Of a DNA stretch of 38,176 nucleotides, positions 7,821 to 15,092 are shown piece by piece. Both the position numbers and the translations under genes were made by a program. The DNA comes from Candidatus Peribacteraceae bacterium. Its GTDB lineage: Bacteria > Patescibacteriota > Gracilibacteria > Peribacterales > Peribacteraceae. The DNA is taken from assembly GCA_028711445.1 (NCBI GenBank), contig JAQTSD010000009.1:1-38176 (forward strand). Direction: 5' to 3'. The notes below the pieces were generated by a model. That model did no database searches. It saw only the letters and a list, made by a program, of their open reading frames with translations, and was not told where the DNA came from. Numbering within the stretch: position 1 is the first letter of the stretch; each line of letters starts with the position of its first letter.

Positions 7821-8576
7821 ATGATGAACTCCCCCACACTTCTCACTCTCTTGAGCGTCACGGCCGTAAGTCTCCTCTCACTCGTTGGAGCTTTCCTTCT
7901 GAAAATCCGAAAAAGCATCATGAATCGCCTCCTTCTCTTTTTCGTCAGTTTCTCGACAGGCGTTTTGCTCGGAGACGTTTTTCTTCACATCATTCCGGAA
8001 ATAGCCGAGCAACCGGCATTCTTTCCGCGCACGGTATTCATAATCATCGGCGGAATGCTGACGTCGTTTATTCTGGAGAAAATCATTCATTGGCGGCATT
8101 GCCACATCACTCCATGCAAGGAACACCACCATCCCGTTGGAACTATGAGCCTCTTCGCAGATGGACTGCATAATTTTATTGACGGCATGATCATCGCAGG
8201 CAGTTACCTTGTCAGCCCCAGTCTTGGGATAGCGACAACCATAGCTGTGATTTTCCATGAGATTCCTCAGGAAATCGGTGATTTCGCTATCTTAATCTTC
8301 AGCGGCTTTTCCTTCACCAAAGCCATTCTTTTTAATCTTCTCTCCGCAACAACGGCAATTGTCGGAGCGCTGATTGTGCTCACAACCGGATGGACAAACC
8401 CAGAAATCGGCAATGCCCTTCTTGCATTCGCCGCCGGAAATTTCCTCTACATCGCTGGCACAGACCTCATTCCAGAACTGCACCGCGAAACGCGCCTCGC
8501 TCACGCCGCCTTCCAGCTCATCATTATGGTGACAGGCATCGTTGTCATGTATGGACTCACGATGTTGGAATCATAA
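7821..8576 (+). CDS. ZIP-family metal transporter
   Basis: Predicted zinc/iron permease in the cytoplasmic membrane. About 251 residues with seven or eight hydrophobic segments; a His-rich cytosolic loop (HCHITPCKEHHH, about 93-104) precedes the key helices. The two metal-site helices are clear: HNFIDGMIIAG (H117, N118, D121) and HEIPQEIGDF (H146, E147, E151). The frame is open from a GTG at 7794, overlapping tsaE. I prefer the ATG at 7821 because AGGATGG lies 6 nt upstream and it leaves no overlap; 7812 and 7824 are alternatives. It follows the tsaE fusion by 10 bp, so the two are probably co-transcribed. The next gene, convergent, is a His-rich membrane protein. Confidence 0.92.
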   Translation: MMNSPTLLTLLSVTAVSLLSLVGAFLLKIRKSIMNRLLLFFVSFSTGVLLGDVFLHIIPEIAEQPAFFPRTVFIIIGGMLTSFILEKIIHWRHCHITPCKEHHHPVGTMSLFADGLHNFIDGMIIAGSYLVSPSLGIATTIAVIFHEIPQEIGDFAILIFSGFSFTKAILFNLLSATTAIVGALIVLTTGWTNPEIGNALLAFAAGNFLYIAGTDLIPELHRETRLAHAAFQLIIMVTGIVVMYGLTMLES

Positions 8577-8632
8577 AACTAACCCCAATGAATGAAAAAG
8601 AGAAAACTGTAGGCCTGCTTTTTTGCGCCTCC

Positions 8633-9220
8633 CTACACCCTCCATGGGATCAATTCTTCCGCAAGGATATTTGCGACATGCGACCAGCCAACATGCAGGA
8701 TGACTGGCGCAAAGATGATAAGCAATACACCGAAAGTAATGCCAACAAAGCACATGCGATCCACTGAGCTCCAGTGTTGACGCAGATGTGGATGCGCATG
8801 ACCGAGATAGTGACGAATCCGTGCGACGACATGGAAGAACCGATGGAGTATCTCCGTTTTGGGAATGACCGTCCCCAGAGCTTCGAGAACAGTAATCTCG
8901 CTGCGTAATATCGAACTTACACCGACGAGAGCCACGGACGGATGGAGATAGACAGAGAACACAAGTGCGATGAAGAAGAGCAGGAAATCGACGAGGCTTT
9001 CACGTACCATCCCCTCTACTGTCAAATGAAGTCCGTATCCGTACCGCTCGCGGTACTTCACGAAATCGAGCGTCATATGAGCTGCAATGAGCACCACGAA
9101 CACTCCAAGATTGAGCAGAGAAGCGACGACGAGCGTCAGTACTAAGTATCCAGCATGAAAAGATGGCAGTTCATCATGCTGATGCGCAAACCAACGCAGA
9201 TGGGAAGTGAGGACGTGCAT
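8633..9220 (-). CDS. Unknown His-rich integral membrane protein
   Basis: A 195-residue protein with about four hydrophobic segments (roughly 25-48, 73-92, 95-110, 158-178). I do not recognise the family. Histidines are frequent near membrane borders (AHQHDE near the N-terminus, AAHMTLDF, RHYLGHAHPHLRQHW), and the AHMTLDF motif at the end of helix 1 recalls metal-site H..D patterns in membrane hydrolases, but this is only a hint. It converges on the ZIP transporter gene, with 56 bp between stops. Upstream is an AT-rich promoter with a TATAAT and flanking inverted repeat, so the gene may be individually regulated. Confidence 0.7.
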   Translation of the reverse strand: MHVLTSHLRWFAHQHDELPSFHAGYLVLTLVVASLLNLGVFVVLIAAHMTLDFVKYRERYGYGLHLTVEGMVRESLVDFLLFFIALVFSVYLHPSVALVGVSSILRSEITVLEALGTVIPKTEILHRFFHVVARIRHYLGHAHPHLRQHWSSVDRMCFVGITFGVLLIIFAPVILHVGWSHVANILAEELIPWRV

Positions 9221-9222
9221 GT

Positions 9223-9259
9223 TTAGTGTATTATAACATATATTTAGTATTTACACTAA
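9223..9259 (-). promoter_or_regulatory. Promoter with a flanking inverted repeat, possible operator
   Basis: TATAAT on the minus strand (9230-9235) sits 9 nt upstream of the ATG at 9220. It is flanked by TTAGTGTA (9223-9230) and its inverse TACACTAA (9252-9259), 21 nt apart. A weak -35-like TTAGTG overlaps the distal arm. A dyad bracketing the -10 box is a usual place for a repressor site; which regulator would bind is unknown. Confidence 0.4.
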
Positions 9260-9322
9260 TACAACTAATCCTCGATTCTCTTCAGCTGTATGCCATCTTT
9301 TTACAACGGTAATATTAAGATG

Positions 9323-9367
9323 GAGAAGCAGTGAATCGCTCGGACGTGTGGATGATCGCTGCTTCTC
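9323..9367. terminator. Hairpin downstream of rarA
   Basis: GAGAAGCAGTGA (9323-9334) pairs with TCGCTGCTTCTC (9356-9367), 12 bp with one G-T pair and a 21-nt loop. It directly adjoins the family A palindrome on the rarA side. There is no T-run after it on the minus strand, so intrinsic termination would be imperfect. Confidence 0.4.
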
Positions 9368-9369
9368 GC

Positions 9370-9395
9370 CACCTTTTTCAGTCATGAAAAAGGTG
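9370..9395. repeat. Intergenic palindrome, family A copy 2
   Basis: CACCTTTTTC (9370-9379) and GAAAAAGGTG (9386-9395) form a perfect 10-bp stem with loop AGTCAT, identical over 26 bp to positions 3335-3360. It begins 10 bp after the rarA stop codon. Confidence 0.7.
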
Positions 9396-9405
9396 ATGAA
9401 TATCC

Positions 9406-10677
9406 TCACTTCCTCACAATCTCTCGCACCTTCTTCAATCTTTCCTTCACTTCGACCTCAAACCCGCGATCGGTGGGTTCATAGAAATTCTGCGGCTGCA
9501 TCCCCTGCGGGAAGTAGTGTTCGGCCACCACGCCATCGCGGTCATTGTGCGGATACTGGTATCCCTTGTGGTACCCCTGATCGCGCATGCCCTTCACGGG
9601 AGCATTCCTCAGATGCAACGGCACTTCAAGCGTCGGCTCGCGATTGATCACTTGTTTTACTGTGTCTTTCGCCACCGTTACCGCGTTGCTCTTGGGCGCC
9701 TGTGCAAGATAGATGCATGCGTGCGCGAGAAAAAATTCTCCCTCCGGAAGACCGACAAATTCGAATGCCTGCCATGCGGAGACGATGATCTGGAGAGCTC
9801 GTGGGTCGGCGTTGCCGACGTCCTCGCTCGCGAAAATCATCATCCGCCGGAAGAGAAACCTCGGCTCCTCACCACTTGAGAGCATTTTAAACATCCACAG
9901 AAGCGCCGCATCCGGGTCGCTGCCGCGCAATGATTTGATGAACGCAGAGATCGTATTGTAGTGATCCTCACCCGAGTGATCGTAGCGCTTGCTTCGCTCC
10001 TGAAAGAGCTTCTCGATGTCCTTGAGGGACATCTTCTTGCCAACCGTGAGCACTGCTAATTCAAGGGCATTGAGGGCGATGCGCGCATCCCCGCCCGCGA
10101 TCACGGCGATGCGGTCGAGTGCGTCCGCGGAAATCTTTACAGCTCCGCCATACCCTTCTTTGTCTTCGAGTGCACGCCTGAGAACGGTGAGCAAATCTTC
10201 CTTGGAGAGTGGCTTAAGGAGATAAACCTGTGATCGGCTGACGAGCGCGGAATTCACTTCGAAATACGGATTTTGTGTCGTAGCGCCGATGAGGATCACC
10301 GCGGCACTCTCCACATATGGAAGCAATGCATCCTGTTGAGCCTTGTTGAATCGATGGATCTCATCGATAAAGAGGAGCGTGCGTTGCTTGAGAGCCGTTT
10401 TCATGCGCTCGGCCTCCATACAAACCTCCTTCAAATCCTTCACCCCGCTCGTCACGGCATTGAGTTGTACGAAGTGCGCCTTCGTCGCCTCCGCGATGAT
10501 CTTCGCAAGCGTGGTCTTTCCCGTGCCCGGAGGTCCGGCAAGGATGATGGAGGACACGGTGTCGCTCTCGATTGCACGTTTGAGAGGCATCCCCTCTCCC
10601 ACCACATGCTCTTGTCCGACGAAATCCTCGAGCTTTGTCGGACGCATGCGGTAAGCCAACGGCGCCTGTGGTTCCAT
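9406..10677 (-). CDS. rarA: Replication-associated recombination protein A (AAA+ ATPase, MgsA)
   Basis: AAA+ clamp-loader-like ATPase acting at stalled replication forks. From the ATG at 10677 it has 423 residues, close to the usual ~440. Motifs: PLAYRMRP and DFVGQEH at the N-terminus, Walker A GPPGTGKTT (48-56), Walker B LLFIDEIHRFNKAQQD, sensor GATTQNPYFEVNSALVSR, and the C-terminal tetramerisation part ASEDVGNADP, LAQAPKSNA, PLHLRNAP. The frame is open 57 codons further upstream, but the extra residues are unlike the family and would cover the promoter. A TACAAT box lies 7 nt before the chosen ATG. The gene stands alone, divergent from the small unknown gene at 10744. Confidence 0.96.
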   Translation of the reverse strand: MEPQAPLAYRMRPTKLEDFVGQEHVVGEGMPLKRAIESDTVSSIILAGPPGTGKTTLAKIIAEATKAHFVQLNAVTSGVKDLKEVCMEAERMKTALKQRTLLFIDEIHRFNKAQQDALLPYVESAAVILIGATTQNPYFEVNSALVSRSQVYLLKPLSKEDLLTVLRRALEDKEGYGGAVKISADALDRIAVIAGGDARIALNALELAVLTVGKKMSLKDIEKLFQERSKRYDHSGEDHYNTISAFIKSLRGSDPDAALLWMFKMLSSGEEPRFLFRRMMIFASEDVGNADPRALQIIVSAWQAFEFVGLPEGEFFLAHACIYLAQAPKSNAVTVAKDTVKQVINREPTLEVPLHLRNAPVKGMRDQGYHKGYQYPHNDRDGVVAEHYFPQGMQPQNFYEPTDRGFEVEVKERLKKVREIVRK

Positions 10678-10684
10678 CGATTGA

Positions 10685-10690
10685 ATTGTA
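10685..10690 (-). promoter_or_regulatory. Putative -10 box of rarA
   Basis: TACAAT on the minus strand, 7 nt upstream of the rarA ATG (10677); the same arrangement as at pgk. The transcript would have little or no leader. Confidence 0.45.
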
Positions 10691-10722
10691 GGCCAGGCGC
10701 CATAGCGAAAGAAAGCGAAGAA

Positions 10723-10731
10723 TGCTATAAT
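10723..10731 (+). promoter_or_regulatory. Extended -10 promoter of the 10744 gene
   Basis: TGC followed by TATAAT (10726-10731) makes an extended -10 element; no -35 hexamer is evident. The ATG at 10744 lies 12 nt downstream, so the leader would be only about 6 nt. Confidence 0.55.
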
Positions 10732-10743
10732 GAAAGTCAATCC

Positions 10744-11133
10744 ATGACAGATTTTACTTCCATCATGAAAGGCTCCGGAAAGGCAATGACGGAGGAAGAG
10801 CAGAAGAAAATCGGCCAGTCGACCGCAGCCAAGATGGACAGCGAGCATGAGGATTTCTTAAAGACGGTCCTGAAACTCATCGATGATAAGGAGATTGATC
10901 CAAGCAAGCCTCAATCATTGCTCAAATCATCCGTCTACGACACGCTGGATGCCAACTGGCAGGCGAAAGTAGATATTTCCCTCATGAACATTTCTAACCT
11001 CCTCGAGCATATTGTGGGCTTCCGCCTCTCCACACACACCCCCGACGAGTCGCCGGAACTCAAGGGTATGATCGAACAGCTCTGGCAGATGAAGCAGCGC
11101 ATCGAGAAGGAACACGACGTCTTCAAATTCTAA
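10744..11133 (+). CDS. Unknown small soluble protein
   Basis: A 129-residue protein without a signal peptide or membrane segment, rich in Lys, Glu and Asp and predicted mostly helical. Not recognised. The chosen start, MTDFTSIMKG, follows an extended -10 promoter by 12 nt; the frame upstream runs through rarA antisense and is not coding. Segments KIGQSTAAKMDSEHEDFL and PELKGMIEQLWQMKQRIEKE look like amphipathic helices. A second small charged protein starts 16 bp after its stop, suggesting a two-gene transcript. Confidence 0.8.
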   Translation: MTDFTSIMKGSGKAMTEEEQKKIGQSTAAKMDSEHEDFLKTVLKLIDDKEIDPSKPQSLLKSSVYDTLDANWQAKVDISLMNISNLLEHIVGFRLSTHTPDESPELKGMIEQLWQMKQRIEKEHDVFKF

Positions 11134-11149
11134 ATTCCCTTCTCTCCTC

Positions 11150-11581
11150 ATGACCAACATCGAAAGATTCAAGGCAGGTGAGCTCGCGGAGCAACAGGAC
11201 AAGGCACGCAAGACCATTGAACGGCGCATCGAAACACTGGACTGGTCGACGGACTCTCGAAAGAAAGTTGTAGGGGATGTACGCAGCACCATCGAAAACC
11301 GGCTCCCGGCGGAAATGAGGAAGGGGGAAGGCAATCTGAAGAAGAAATCTCTGCTCACCAAAGAAGGAAGTGAGACGCGGAAGGGAGAGCTCCTGAAGGA
11401 AACACCCTCATCCCTCGTCGCAGCGACGCGAACAGCCGTTGAAAAATTAGACCAATCCAATCCAGAGAAGCGCCTTGAGCAGCTCAAAGATCTCGGAAGG
11501 GAGACCCTCGCGAAATACGATCCACAAACGCTCAGGGAGAACCGCGAAGCGGTGCAGGGGCCGGAGACGCAAGCGGCATAG
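11150..11581 (+). CDS. Unknown small charged protein
   Basis: A 143-residue, highly charged protein (Glu, Lys, Arg, few aromatics), predicted to be long helices or coiled coil, with repeated ETRKGELLKE-type stretches. Not recognised; no signal peptide or membrane segment. It starts 16 bp after the preceding unknown gene, and the ATG is preceded by the CU-rich tract CCCTTCTCTCCTC rather than a Shine-Dalgarno. A structural or nucleic-acid-associated role is possible but unsupported. Confidence 0.75.
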   Translation: MTNIERFKAGELAEQQDKARKTIERRIETLDWSTDSRKKVVGDVRSTIENRLPAEMRKGEGNLKKKSLLTKEGSETRKGELLKETPSSLVAATRTAVEKLDQSNPEKRLEQLKDLGRETLAKYDPQTLRENREAVQGPETQAA

Positions 11582-11630
11582 GCGGAGTTCTTCCGTCAAA
11601 CCTTTGACTGGCATATTTCATTGTGGTCTC

Positions 11631-12590
11631 ATGTCGCGCCGTTCCATGCGCCAGCCACTCTCCTATTCCCGCAACGAGCACACACGAAACGTCGCGCGAG
11701 CGCACGCGGCTGCGCTGCAACATCTGATTCCCGATGATTGCCCCGAACGATTGGGGTTTACATCCAAAGTAGAACTGATCATGAGGCACTGCATCGACAA
11801 CGTGCAGTACGCACTTGCCGGGACTCTCACAAGAGAAGAGACGAGAAAGGCCGTCACGGACGACCGCGTTTTTCCCGGGCTCCTCTGCTATCGGTCACTC
11901 GATGATCTCGACGGGCCGATTGCCGGCGCGGAATGTCGGGTGCAGGTACTGGATCCTCGTCTCGGAACCGGGGGCATGTGGGCGATCTACAGTCCTCTCG
12001 TAGAACTCGGTTGGATGGAGGAGATTTTCACGCGCGCCATCGAAGACAGTTGCCAGGTGGCAGGCAAATTGCAGCAGTTCCACGTCTCGTCCAACATCGG
12101 CCGTTCCATACTGCTCTATAGAGACCGACAGAATCGAACATTTATCGACCGTATGAGCGCTTCCATGAAAGAGGCGGGCATCCGCGACGAACGGGTGCAT
12201 CTCGAACTGGTCGAGGCAATTCCACACCTCGAAGACGAGCACGTGGAAGTCCTCCGACAAGCCACGCAACGAAACATCGGCATATTTATCGACGACTGTG
12301 GAGAAGGTCATTCCGCAACCCTCCTCCAGGAATGCCGCAGCCATGCGCTCCCCGTCCACACGCTCAAAATGTGCGCAGGGATCACCACTGCCACGCACGA
12401 GCGTCAGCTCCGCGACGTCGAAACATGGATGCAGCGTGCGGATGGGATGGACATCCGTTCCCTCGTATTCGAAGGTTTCCAGGGATCCCTCATCACTCCC
12501 GCTGTCATCGACAGATTGCATCGAACGAGAGAGAGAATGGAGGCAACGATCCCCTGGCACATTGAGGGCCCGATCTTTCCCGATGCCTAA
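11631..12590 (+). CDS. Divergent stand-alone EAL-domain protein
   Basis: A 319-residue protein from the ATG at 11631. Residues ~80-310 follow the EAL (cyclic-di-GMP phosphodiesterase) layout: GAECRVQVLDP (cf. GxEALLRW; Glu101 kept, EAL changed to AEC), VSSNIGRSILL (cf. VNVS, Asn kept), LELVEAIPHL (cf. LExTE), IGIFIDDCGEGHS (cf. LDDFGTGYS, both Asp kept), HTLKMCAG (cf. LKID, Lys kept) and SLVFEGFQ (cf. VAEGVE, Glu kept). Most metal ligands therefore survive, so activity is possible, but the signature is divergent and cyclic-di-GMP binding alone is another option. No GGDEF, PAS or membrane segment is attached. Its stop overlaps the convergent miaA stop by 4 bp. Confidence 0.7.
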   Translation: MSRRSMRQPLSYSRNEHTRNVARAHAAALQHLIPDDCPERLGFTSKVELIMRHCIDNVQYALAGTLTREETRKAVTDDRVFPGLLCYRSLDDLDGPIAGAECRVQVLDPRLGTGGMWAIYSPLVELGWMEEIFTRAIEDSCQVAGKLQQFHVSSNIGRSILLYRDRQNRTFIDRMSASMKEAGIRDERVHLELVEAIPHLEDEHVEVLRQATQRNIGIFIDDCGEGHSATLLQECRSHALPVHTLKMCAGITTATHERQLRDVETWMQRADGMDIRSLVFEGFQGSLITPAVIDRLHRTRERMEATIPWHIEGPIFPDA

Positions 12591-13519
12591 GGAGTGATCC
12601 ACTGGATCCTCCCATCCCTCCTCCACCACGTCATCTGCCGCTTGGCATACTGGACGGATTTCGTTGCAATGATTTCCTCGAGAGATGTTTGATGGATCGA
12701 CCCACTTTGCATTGCCCCCATGATCTCCCGATACCCGAGACTCTTCATGCCCGGATCATCCGGCCCGTACCCCCTTACAGTAAGTCCCTTCACCTCCTTC
12801 ACCCACCCCTCCTCGAACATTGAATGCGTTCGTCTGCGGATGCGATCGGCCAACTCATCCCGCGGACAAGCCATACCGAAGATGAGCAGATCGTAGCGGG
12901 ACCGCCCCTTCGTCCGCGCAACGGACGGCGCCTTGCCCGTAGATTCGGCGATCTCGAGTGCACGGATGAGATAGGGTTTGTTGTGCGGGTGTACCAAGTT
13001 CGCCGTTTCGGGATCGATCGTCGTAAGCCTCTCGTGCAAACGTTTGCCGTCGTCAGACGCATATTCAGCTTCCAGTTTCCTTCGAATTGCCGGGTCCGCG
13101 TTCGACGGGAATCGAAGGTCATCGACAACGGCACTGAGATAGAGCATCGACCCTCCCACAAGCAGCGGCACATTACCCCGCTGAAGAATCTCATCGATCG
13201 CTGCCTGTGCGTGCTCCTTGTACCATGCCGCCGTCACCTCCTCTTTCGGATCGAGGACATCGATCAAATGATGCGGGACACCGCACATCTCCTCTCGCAT
13301 GATCTTCGCCGTGCCGATATCAAGATACCGATAGAGCTGCCGTGAATCGGCATTCACAATCTCCGCTTGGGAGCACTCCCTCGCGATCTCGATCGCAAAC
13401 GACGTCTTCCCGCTCGCCGTCGGCCCGAGAATCACGACGAGCGGATGCACGGCATCCTCGAGAAAATTCTTCAGCAGATGCTGCCAGTCCTGCGCGGCAG
13501 AGGGAGAAGAAACAGACAC
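12587..13519 (-). CDS. miaA: tRNA dimethylallyltransferase
   Basis: Adds a dimethylallyl group to A37 of tRNAs reading UNN codons. 310 residues, normal length. Motifs: P-loop GPTASGKT (32-39), NADSRQLYRYLDIGTAK, PHHLIDVLDP, WYKEHAQAAIDEI, LLVGGSMLYLSAV, HPHNKPYLIRALEI and the C-terminal RTHSMFEEG...GYREI...KSVQYAKRQMTWWRRD. The start is a GTG at 13519; the nearby ATG at 13527 is out of frame. A TAGCAT hexamer 6 nt before the GTG may be its -10 box. The residues before the P-loop are a non-conserved extension of about 20. The gene converges on the EAL gene and shares the bases CTAA of the two stop codons. Confidence 0.97.
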   Translation of the reverse strand: MSVSSPSAAQDWQHLLKNFLEDAVHPLVVILGPTASGKTSFAIEIARECSQAEIVNADSRQLYRYLDIGTAKIMREEMCGVPHHLIDVLDPKEEVTAAWYKEHAQAAIDEILQRGNVPLLVGGSMLYLSAVVDDLRFPSNADPAIRRKLEAEYASDDGKRLHERLTTIDPETANLVHPHNKPYLIRALEIAESTGKAPSVARTKGRSRYDLLIFGMACPRDELADRIRRRTHSMFEEGWVKEVKGLTVRGYGPDDPGMKSLGYREIMGAMQSGSIHQTSLEEIIATKSVQYAKRQMTWWRRDGRIQWITP

Positions 13520-13739
13520 CTCCCCATGCTATCAACCGGACGATTCTGAGGAAAACCCGAAATCATAAGAATTCTTTACATAAAGGTATTTTGCATCCTC
13601 TCCCCATGCTGCCTACTGCCGAAGAGCCCTCAAAAACGGTATACTGCTTACGTTTACTCACACGAACTCTCTCCCCAAATCTATGCCCCCCTCCATCTCA
13701 TCCATTGCTGCCGATCTCACGAAAATCGCGAAGGTTCCG

Positions 13740-14321
13740 ATGAATACTCTCATCCCGACCGTGATCGAAAAGACGCAATTCGGCGAGCGCGTCTATGACA
13801 TCTACTCTCGCCTCCTCGAAGAGCGCATCATTTTCCTCGGCACACCGATCAACGACGACATCGCCAATTCGATCATTGCACAGCTCCTCTTCCTCGAGAA
13901 GGAAGATCCGAAGAAGGACATCACCCTCTACGTGAATTCACCGGGAGGGCAAGTGACGTCCACACTCGCAATCTACGACACGATGCAACTCGTGCAGCCG
14001 AAGATCTCCACGGTTTGTCTCGGCATCGCCGCGAGCGGCGCCGCCGTCATCCTCATGGGCGGCGAGAAAGGCAAGCGCTACGCGCTCGAGCACTCCGAAA
14101 TCATGATTCACCAGCCGCTCGGAGGCACTGAAGGCCAGGCGACCGATATCGCCATTCACGCCGATCACATCATCAAGACGAAGAATCTCCTGAATGCCTT
14201 GATCGCCCGCCACACAGGCAAGAAGCTCGACCAAGTGGCGCAGGACACCGAGCGCGACAAGTTTATGAGCGCCCAAGAGGCCTTGAGCTACGGATTGGTG
14301 GATAAGATCGTGAAGAAGTGA
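13740..14321 (+). CDS. clpP: ATP-dependent Clp protease proteolytic subunit
   Basis: Serine peptidase subunit that forms the ClpP barrel with a Clp ATPase. From ATG 13740 it has 193 residues, normal for the family. The catalytic triad is complete: Ser99 in GIAASGAA, His124 in EIMIHQP, Asp173 in [22 protein letters not shown] is also present. An upstream in-frame ATG at 13683 would add 19 residues. I prefer 13740 because GAAGG lies 5 nt before it and the protein then begins like other ClpP proteins ([22 protein letters not shown]). A TATACT box at 13640-13645 is the likely -10. No clpX is adjacent. Downstream, before the convergent DoxX gene, lie three hairpins. Confidence 0.97.
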   Translation: MNTLIPTVIEKTQFGERVYDIYSRLLEERIIFLGTPINDDIANSIIAQLLFLEKEDPKKDITLYVNSPGGQVTSTLAIYDTMQLVQPKISTVCLGIAASGAAVILMGGEKGKRYALEHSEIMIHQPLGGTEGQATDIAIHADHIIKTKNLLNALIARHTGKKLDQVAQDTERDKFMSAQEALSYGLVDKIVKK

Positions 14322-14344
14322 TGCCACTGGAATCGCTGAAAACA

Positions 14345-14374
14345 CGTCATGGTGAGCGCTTTCGAACCATGGCG
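14345..14374. repeat. Intergenic palindrome, family B copy 1
   Basis: CGTCATGGT (14345-14353) pairs with ACCATGGCG (14366-14374), 9 bp with one G-T pair; loop GAGCGCTTTCGA. A close relative lies at 25399-25427, with the preceding bases AAAACA also shared. Both are in gaps between convergent genes. Confidence 0.65.
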
Positions 14375-14397
14375 TTTCTCTGTTAATCCTCACACAT

Positions 14398-14426
14398 CGT
14401 CATCCTTCGACTGGCTCAAGATGACG
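14398..14426. repeat. Short intergenic palindrome with TTCGACTGGCTCAA loop
   Basis: CGTCATC (14398-14404) pairs with GATGACG (14420-14426). The loop carries CTTCGACTGGCTCAA, of the kind found in dispersed short palindromes of many bacterial genomes (TTCGAC...GCTCA). Its stem outline resembles family B. Confidence 0.55.
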
Positions 14427-14460
14427 TACGCACTTTTTCAGCGGTTTCCGAAAAACGATC

Positions 14461-14492
14461 CCGTAGCTGGGGTTCATGAACCCCAGCTACGG
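14461..14492. terminator. Perfect 32-bp palindrome between clpP and the DoxX gene
   Basis: CCGTAGCTGGGGTTCA (14461-14476) is followed directly by its exact inverse TGAACCCCAGCTACGG (14477-14492), giving a very stable 14- to 15-bp hairpin with a tiny AT-containing turn. It lies 24 bp beyond the stop of the DoxX gene on that strand. It would serve as a strong transcription or decay barrier for both convergent genes; no T-run follows. It may also be a dispersed repeat. Confidence 0.6.
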
Positions 14493-14515
14493 ATACGATA
14501 TCAACTATGCAAACG

Positions 14516-14932
14516 TTATTCTCCGTTCTCCATCCCGATCCAACACCGAACAACGAGCACGAAGACGATCAACCAAATGAATGCATTAATCGCGGCCGGC
14601 ATGACATCCGCCATGGAGACGCCGGAGAGCACCGGACGAAGCAGCATCCCGACGGGGATGGAAGCGAGCGCGAGACCCGCCGCCCATGCGGCGATTTCCG
14701 CGTACATGCCGATGGTGAAGAGTGCGCCGCCGAGAATCATGAGGGCAGGCAGAATGTACGCCCAAAGCATCGCAACCGGCTCGAGGAAGCCCATGCCTTC
14801 ACGGGCCATGGTGACGAAACCGCCGAAAGCCATGTAGTGCGTGAGACCGACGCAGAGCAGTGCGACGCCGAAGCTGACGCGGACGACGACGGTCGCGATG
14901 CCCATCGGACTCTTGGGGAGCTGAACACGCAT
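14516..14932 (-). CDS. DoxX-family membrane protein
   Basis: A 138-residue protein from the ATG at 14932, with four hydrophobic helices. The pattern fits DoxX: helix 1 VVVRVSFGVALLCVGLTHY, a loop with GGFVTMAREGMGFLEP, helix 2 with AYILPALMILGGALFTIGMYAEIAAW, then two further helices. The family is linked to redox processes in the membrane, but its precise role here is unknown. The frame is open for about 100 codons upstream; those residues are unlike the family and run antisense to the next gene. A TATACT box (14964-14969, minus) lies 31 nt upstream. The bases just before the ATG are CU-rich. Divergent from the Tat-exported protein. Confidence 0.8.
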   Translation of the reverse strand: MRVQLPKSPMGIATVVVRVSFGVALLCVGLTHYMAFGGFVTMAREGMGFLEPVAMLWAYILPALMILGGALFTIGMYAEIAAWAAGLALASIPVGMLLRPVLSGVSMADVMPAAINAFIWLIVFVLVVRCWIGMENGE

Positions 14933-14963
14933 AGAAAGAGTGGGGAAGAAGTACTCTCGTGAA

Positions 14964-14969
14964 AGTATA
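14964..14969 (-). promoter_or_regulatory. Putative -10 box of the DoxX gene
   Basis: TATACT on the minus strand, 31 nt before the ATG at 14932, in the divergent gap with the carbonic-anhydrase-like gene. No convincing -35 element. Confidence 0.4.
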
Positions 14970-15092
14970 CCTGCAACTTTGATTGTTCGTTCATAGTTCG
15001 CACCTCTTCGCAACACGAAAGAATCCCCTCTTCGACCCTTGCAATGCCCTGAAAAATTCCGACAATAGGCACTCGAACATTTCCCTCCTCCT

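Noticed and set aside
8577-8632. Terminator between the ZIP and His-rich membrane protein genes
   Set aside because: A TTTTTT run and an AGGCCT core are present, but no stable stem precedes the run on either strand.
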